Assembly: GCA_028023455.1 (NCBI GenBank)
Contig: JAQFVV010012434.1
Coordinates: 5,238,264-5,302,263, forward strand
Reading direction: 5' to 3'
Length of the DNA: 64,000 nt
From: Epiperipatus broadwayi
Taxonomy: Eukaryota > Onychophora > Udeonychophora > Euonychophora > Peripatidae
Below are positions 59,225-64,000 of the stretch, piece after piece. A program made the position numbers and the translations under genes. Below the pieces are notes generated by a model. The model did not search any database and was not told the origin of the DNA. It saw only the letters and a list, made by a program, of their open reading frames with translations. The stretch's first letter is position 1. Every line of letters begins with the position of its first letter.

Positions 59225-59850
59225 AAAATGATAAATATAACACAGATAGGAAGATAGCTACTTTGCAAAAAGAGAAATTTATAAAGTTATATACTAGTTA
59301 TGGATATAACCCTAGAAGCATTAGAAATATATTCTTTAATTATAAACAAAATAATTTGGGTAATAATAGTGACCCAGAAAATATAAAATGGGTAAAACTT
59401 TCGTATGTTCCTAAATTTTATAAAACATTATTAAAAAATAAAAATTATATAGATCAAAATATTAAAATAGGATGGTCAAACAGTAAAACTCTTGATATAT
59501 TAGTAGGGAATTATAAAATAAAAGATGATATAAAATATAAAAAGGGTATAGTATATAAAATTATTTGTGGGGTTTGCAGTATGGTTTATTATGGACATAC
59601 AGCAAAACAATTAGAAGAAAGGGCTAAAAAACATAATAATGCTATTAATAGAAGAGATGACAGATCTGCATTATATGTTCACTACTTATAAGTCCATTAA
59701 ATTATATTAAAGAAATTAATAGAAGGAAAATATATGAAACCAATTACATTAATTATAACAAAAATAATTGTATGAGCATTTATAAAACATCAATTAATTT
59801 AACTAATAATTGGATAATGAAAAATGAATGGAGGGTTGTATAATATGTGT
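59225..59850 (+). pseudogene. PLE linker and GIY-YIG endonuclease
   Basis: Open from about 59225 to 59691. The linker has Y-G-Y-N-P-R-S-I and W-V-K-L-S-Y-V-P-K-F-Y-K. The endonuclease has G-I-V-Y-K-I-I-C-G-V-C, then V-Y-Y-G-H-T, then L-E-E-R-A-K-K-H-N-N-A-I. The tyrosines, glycine, arginine and histidine of the GIY-YIG core are all in place. A stop at 59689-59691 is followed, one frame over, by P-L-N-Y-I-K-E-I-N-R-R-K-I-Y-E-T to a natural-looking end near 59840. So a single frameshift near the C-terminus is the main visible lesion in the endonuclease. The usual first in-frame codon is TTG, with no meaningful start because the copy is 5'-truncated. Confidence 0.85.
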
Positions 59851-59900
59851 TGTTATAAAGATATTTAAGTGCAATTATAGGCTTGTATTAATTTTATATA
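59225..59900 (+). mobile_element. Penelope-like element 3' fragment with endonuclease
   Basis: A 5'-truncated PLE that begins inside the RT-EN linker and runs through the GIY-YIG domain and C-terminus. It belongs to the same family as the 15.4-18.4 kb pair, judging by the matching C-terminus. A hammerhead-like hairpin lies just downstream at 59949-59998. The target duplication was not found. Confidence 0.8.
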
Positions 59901-59948
59901 GAGCCGGTAGATGTCACTATGTATGCAGTATAGGTTATTTTTGTAATT

Positions 59949-59998
59949 AAGCTATATTGAAAAGGGCAAAAAAAATTAAAATTTGCCGAAAAGAGCTT
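59949..59998 (+). ncRNA. Hammerhead-like hairpin downstream of PLE
   Basis: AAGCT (59949-59953) can pair with AGCTT (59994-59998). Inside, ATTGAAAA precedes the stem GGCAAA/TTTGCC (59965-59970 with 59982-59987), followed directly by GAAAA. The order [C/T]TGAnnA, stem II, GAAA recalls a minimal hammerhead, but the first core strand departs from CUGANGA, so any activity is doubtful. Confidence 0.3.
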
Positions 59999-60299
59999 TT
60001 GTATGTTATTTTTATTTGTGATGATTATATGACTATATTACAGCTATTGTTATATATCATTTTGTTGTTAGTAAAGATATTTTATTATATCTATGTAATA
60101 AATTGTTTTTCTCTTCACTAGTAAAATTGTAATTATAAGTATGCGACTTTTTTTTTTCACATTAAATAGTGAAACTATAATTTTACTCTAATTTATAATA
60201 GCTTTGCTAAGCACTTTCAAGATTTCATGTTTGAATCTCATACTCATAGCTTTGTAACTAACGATTGTTATGATTATGCAAATGTATTTGAATTTTTAA

Positions 60300-60720
60300 T
60301 TAGTCCATTGTTTAGAGAGAGCAAAACATGCCTCTCTTCTATTAATGGCATTAATGTCATTTGCTATGTAGAAAGCTTCTTTAACTTTTTTTTTGGCATC
60401 ATTTTTTTCTGTACAAATTATTTGGGCAGAACTAGGTTCAAATACATGGCCTGTAGCTGCTTGGTGGTCCCAGAATACTGATTATCCTTCATTTTTATTT
60501 TTGACCTTATTGTAGACATACCTATGTTGATAAATTCTTGTGTTCGGGTTAGCCTGAGTTTCACCATAATATGATGCATGGCAGCCTAATTGAGGGCATG
60601 CCATTTTATAGACCACATGAGGGGCTTGATCTCTATCTGCTTTATCTTTAGCATTATTTATCAGCCGGTTAGTGTTGGGAGGTGTTCTGAACTAAATTTA
60701 AAATTGTTAGCCAATGTTTT
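60300..60720 (-). pseudogene. PLE GIY-YIG endonuclease, minus strand copy
   Basis: The minus strand reads F-R-T-P-P-N-T-N-R-L-I-N-N-A-K-D-K, H-V-V-Y-K-M-A-C-P-Q-L-G-C, S-Y-Y-G-E-T-Q, Q-H-R-Y-V-Y-N-K and, after one stop (TAA), A-T-G-H-V-F and I-N-R-R-E-A. It is a sister of the copy at 62.4-63.0 kb (N-T-N-R-L-I, V-V-Y-K-I-T-C-P-Q, T-Y-Y-G-E-T). Only the endonuclease part is present. A + strand open frame at 60227-60481 is its shadow. Confidence 0.85.
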
Positions 60721-60759
60721 TGCAATATTTGGTGTTACACTATGATTTATATATATATA

Positions 60760-62380
60760 TATATGTATAGGGGAAAAAATGATATTGTAAGACTATTATT
60801 TTTTAATGTTTAGTGTATTGAATTGCCAGTTCAAGGACCAATGTACCCAGAAGATAAAAACATTTTTATGACATTAATTTTGAGATTTAAAAAATCAGAA
60901 AAAAGATGTGGGGAAAATGAAAGAAATAGGCCATGTATACACTAAAATTTTACTTCATTCAAAAATGAGGTCCCTTGTAGCATGACCTTTGGATTGGCCA
61001 AAATAGACAATAGAGGCTAATGCAACCCTATATCACTGTTAAATGAGGAGACTAGTATTATGATCAAGTGATTAGTAATAATTTGTTATTGCATGACATC
61101 TCAGTTTGGCATGTAAAATAAATGAAGTGTTATAAATTTTCTAAAAAATATATTTTGTTTTATGATAATGGGGATGCTGTTTATATTTTAAAAGATTTTC
61201 TTTAAAAGATCTATAAAGAGATGGTATTTCTATTGATTTCATTGGAGGATAAATCTGAGAATAGAATGCAATTAGATAAGGTATTAAAGTCTTTCAAATA
61301 AATAAAAAATTGCAGAAGAGATTAAAAGACAGAAATATATTATGTGAAGTGGACTAAAATGTAACGTATAATATATGTGGCTGTATTTATCATTCAAGAA
61401 TTGACTTATAAAATGATCACACCATTATTTAATTTGTGATTGTGTTTTTTTTATATATATATTTGACAGAAGTTGAAGTGATTGTACTAGTGTTAGAATG
61501 GAGTTATAAAGAGTACAATGATGTAGTTAAGATCAATTTACATCTTTAGATGAACCCTTAAGCTTATTCTGCCTGATATATCAACTACAGTTCAGTCATC
61601 TTAAGAAGCAATTGCCACATATTTAAACATTTTCATCATTTTGAAATATTTAATATGACAAAACGTAAATATATATTGCAAAAAAAAAAAAAAAAAAAGG
61701 TCAATTATTGTAAAACTCAAGCATTTCATTCACCATTAATCAATCTCATTAGAGATATGAATTTTGTAGTCATTATTAGTGACTGCAAAATTCACTGATT
61801 TCCAACAGATTTTTTTTCTCTGTACTATATATATATACAATGATGATTTTGATTCAACTGATGAGACATAGTTTATGTTAAAAGGCATTTTAGAAATTAT
61901 TTCACTTTTTTAAGGGTCTATAATTGAATGTGTAAAAGAAGTAATGGGAATGTTTGTCTTTCGAGAAAAGTATGCACATATATTTATTTATAGAAAATAA
62001 TCCCAGTGCATAACGCTATACTGAAATAAATATTTGTATATTTATTTATGTATATTGAAATACAGCTTTAAAAGTCCACTACCAGCAGCCCTCCAAACAA
62101 AAATAATGAAGATAAAGGCTTCACCCATCAGTCTTGTCAAGTGTTATGTAGCGGTGGTTTTAGCATTTTTTATGCCCATTCTGTCCTTCATTTAAAATCA
62201 GTTAAATACTCATGCATTGATCAGTAAAAGATGATATCTATAATGGTTATAGCTAAAAGATAAAGGTAAATATGGATTTAGCTTCATAGAAGTATGCATT
62301 ATCTGATCAATCCAGATAAATCTGGTAACTTTGTCCTCTAGTTAATAATTGTATAGTTAAGATTTTACTTCATTAACGCT
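60760..62380. other. AT-rich DNA, no gene recognised
   Basis: No PLE RT could be traced upstream of the minus-strand endonuclease. An A run of about 19 lies at 61680-61698. About 60970-61010 has a faint likeness to an RT segment but is not supported. Confidence 0.45.
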
Positions 62381-62387
62381 TAAATAA

Positions 62388-63190
62388 ATTAATATATATA
62401 TGTGTGTGTGTGCTCTGTGCACAGTTAATGAAGCTATTAATATAACTGATTTAAGGAAAATTGGACACACTTATTCATCCATCAACAGAAAAGTCAACAA
62501 ATTTTTCTATAAAATAAACCACAACCACAAGAAAGAAAACAAACCAAGAATCTTAATCCCATACGTTCACTCTACAGCTAAAAGCTTTATCAATCAACTA
62601 TCATGTGACTTTGAAGTCGCTTTCCGTTCACCTCCCAACACCAATAGACTGATAACTAATACCAAAGACAGGATCAAACCTGAACTCACCCCTCAAGTTG
62701 TGTACAAAATTACCTGCCCCCAAAGAAATTGCATGGCAACATATTATGGAGAGACCAAAACTAACATTGCCACCAGAGTAGCTCAACACTGATACCTTTA
62801 CAATAAAACTAAAACAAAGTATGAAGGTAATTCGATTTTTGTCGAACACAAAAGAAACTCTGGACATGCTTTTCTGCCTACCACAGCCAGTTTCGTTTGC
62901 TCTGAAACAAACGAGACCAAACGTAAAGTTAGGGAAGCTTACTTCATTGCGGCTGACCCATCGGCAATCAACAGAAGAGAGGCCTGACATTCTCTATCTC
63001 GTAAATGGTCCACGTAACATCTGCATATAAATTTGCATAAAATTTGCATAGTTTTACAGTTATTAACAGAATAACTCGCCATGAATATGGGACTGTAGAC
63101 TGTCCCGAAAGCGCTTGGCAGTAAAAAAATTTTGACAATTTATTAATAGCTTCATTAACTGTGCGCAGAGCACATATATATATATTAATA
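62388..63190 (+). mobile_element. PLE fragment bounded by an inverted repeat
   Basis: An inverted repeat of about 50 bp (62388-62442 and 63141-63190; shared core CACAGTTAATGAAGCTATTA) encloses a well-preserved PLE endonuclease. PLE insertions often carry short inverted or rearranged tails, so the repeat may mark the whole insertion. No RT is present. Confidence 0.7.
62430..62987 (+). pseudogene. PLE GIY-YIG endonuclease with a single nonsense codon
   Basis: One frame runs from at least 62430 to the stop at 62985-62987, broken only by TGA at 62790-62792. Blocks: K-I-G-H-T-Y-S-S-I-N-R (end of the RT thumb), F-R-S-P-P-N-T-N-R-L-I, V-V-Y-K-I-T-C-P-Q, T-Y-Y-G-E-T, T-R-V-A-Q-H-[stop]-Y-L-Y-N-K, F-V-E-H-K-R-N-S-G-H and I-N-R-R-E-A. 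The sister copy at 60.5 kb has Arg at the stop position, so CGA to TGA is the simplest change. GIY-YIG catalytic positions (two Tyr, Gly, Arg, His, Glu) appear intact. This is the youngest-looking coding relic in the window. Confidence 0.88.
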
Positions 63191-63199
63191 ATTGTATAT

Positions 63200-64000
63200 A
63201 GTTTCAGTAATCTGTACTAAATGGCTAAACTCTGACTACCTGAAAAAAAAAAAAAAAAATTTAAGACTGCTAGTGATATAAAATTATTCCAAGGTTTACC
63301 TGGCCTGTTCTCACACCCCAGTTTGTGTTTATGATAGGTGAATATACTAATTCTGTCATGATGGTATCAAAAAAAAAAAAATTTAGATTGTTTGAAATTT
63401 AAAAGGATTTTTCATATTTTTCTTGATCTGCATTCGAACTCCAGGTAGTCGAATGCACTAATCGCTGCTTCTGGAAATATTCCCTTATATAGATAGAGAA
63501 AAAGAAAAAATAAGTAAAGTGGTAATACATTTTTTTAAATATATATTGCACTATAAGATTTATAAAAATTTGACATATCTTTGAATGTATTTTATAAACG
63601 TAAAATATTTTATAAGTGCATAGTAATTTAATACCACTTTGTATATTTCTTTTGTATGCATAATTAACTTTCATATTATAAATCAACTTGAATTCACGCA
63701 GGTAAAATAATATTTTCTTTAGAAGTCTGTTAGTCGGCATACCTCTGTTGCAATTATTTCGAGCGGAGACTAACAAAGCAAGGCCTGTTTAATCAAAGAG
63801 AGAATTGGGATAGGGGGAGGGGGGACTGTAATCCCCTTTGGATAATTTAAAACCTTTTTAATAGCACTTAAGTTAGTTTGTTACATGCATTATTTTCCCG
63901 TTCGTTTTGATTGGATTATTGCAATTTATTTTTGTGAAAGTCAACCTGAGTATTTATATCACACCTTTATCAGTTATGATGTAAGCGGCTGGACATGTGA
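63200..64000. other. AT-rich DNA, no gene recognised
   Basis: The minus-strand open frame at 63399-63776 (125 codons) is long for such DNA but has no family motif and mostly reads K/I/Y/F from AT-rich sequence. I do not support it as a gene. A G-rich patch (GGGGGAGGGGGG) lies near 63814. Confidence 0.5.

Noticed and set aside
60227-60481. Plus-strand open frame of 84 codons
   Set aside because: Antisense to a PLE endonuclease with clear V-V-Y-K and Y-Y-G-E-T motifs on the minus strand.
60970-61010. PLE RT fragment upstream of the minus-strand endonuclease
   Set aside because: A vague likeness to a 'G-L-x-K-x-H' stretch in the wrong orientation, with no neighbouring RT block.
63399-63776. 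125-codon minus-strand open frame
   Set aside because: The composition (K/I/Y/F) is what AT-rich DNA gives by chance, and no domain, signal or homologous copy is visible.

Overview
The window looks like nuclear DNA of an animal, most likely an invertebrate. It is very AT-rich (about three quarters A+T by eye) and carries AT-type microsatellites, poly-A/T runs and a dense layer of decayed transposable elements. The families present are Ty3/gypsy LTR elements, Penelope-like elements (PLEs) with GIY-YIG endonucleases, APE-type LINEs (CR1/Jockey-like and RTE-like), a BED-finger hAT transposon, a pogo/Tigger element, tRNA-derived retroposons and many fold-back repeats. I cannot fix the lineage; an arachnid, mollusc, cnidarian or flatworm would all fit. 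I found no convincing host protein-coding exon, no rRNA, no CRISPR array and no bacterial-style operon. Nearly all open frames are chance ORFs or shadows of broken transposon genes.

Layout. 0.9-5.9 kb: a nearly complete but coding-dead gypsy element (+ strand) with two LTRs, a 5-bp target duplication, and recognisable zinc knuckle, protease, reverse transcriptase (RT), RNase H and integrase. 7.7-7.9 kb: two small tRNA-type retroposons, one with a perfect 14-bp duplication. 9.6-10.2 kb: a degenerate fold-back copy. 11.4-14.5 kb: a palindromic fold-back element split by a Tigger element and by a MITE pair. 14.8-18.4 kb: two PLE copies head to head. 18.8 kb: a long AAT/GAT microsatellite. 21.3-29.4 kb: a second gypsy element (- strand), split by a PLE-like element with inverted termini (23.85-25.7 kb) and by a fold-back element (26.3-27.2 kb). 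29.9-30.3 kb: a non-autonomous hAT. 31.0-32.7 kb: four clustered fold-back units. 32.8-34.9 kb: a LINE on the - strand. 35.3 kb: a tRNA-like mini retroposon. 35.4-38.8 kb: an APE LINE on the + strand, split by a palindromic MITE. 38.8-41.3 kb: an RTE-type LINE on the - strand.

The right half is quieter. It holds an RTE tail at 47.5 kb, fold-back and MITE copies at 48.5-50.3 kb, a third mini retroposon at 53.05 kb, and a full-length hAT transposon with an 8-bp duplication at 53.4-56.3 kb. Two palindromes follow at 56.5-57.7 kb, then three PLE endonuclease fragments at 59.2-63.2 kb.

The genes do not form a pathway; the window is a stratified record of nested insertions. The least ordinary items are (i) a family of about 95-nt retroposons made only of a tRNA-like head, an extended acceptor stem and a short A tail; (ii) hammerhead-ribozyme-like cores near PLE ends; (iii) the head-to-head PLE pair; (iv) a fold-back family present in many copies; and (v) an almost perfect 70-bp-arm palindrome at 57.6 kb.
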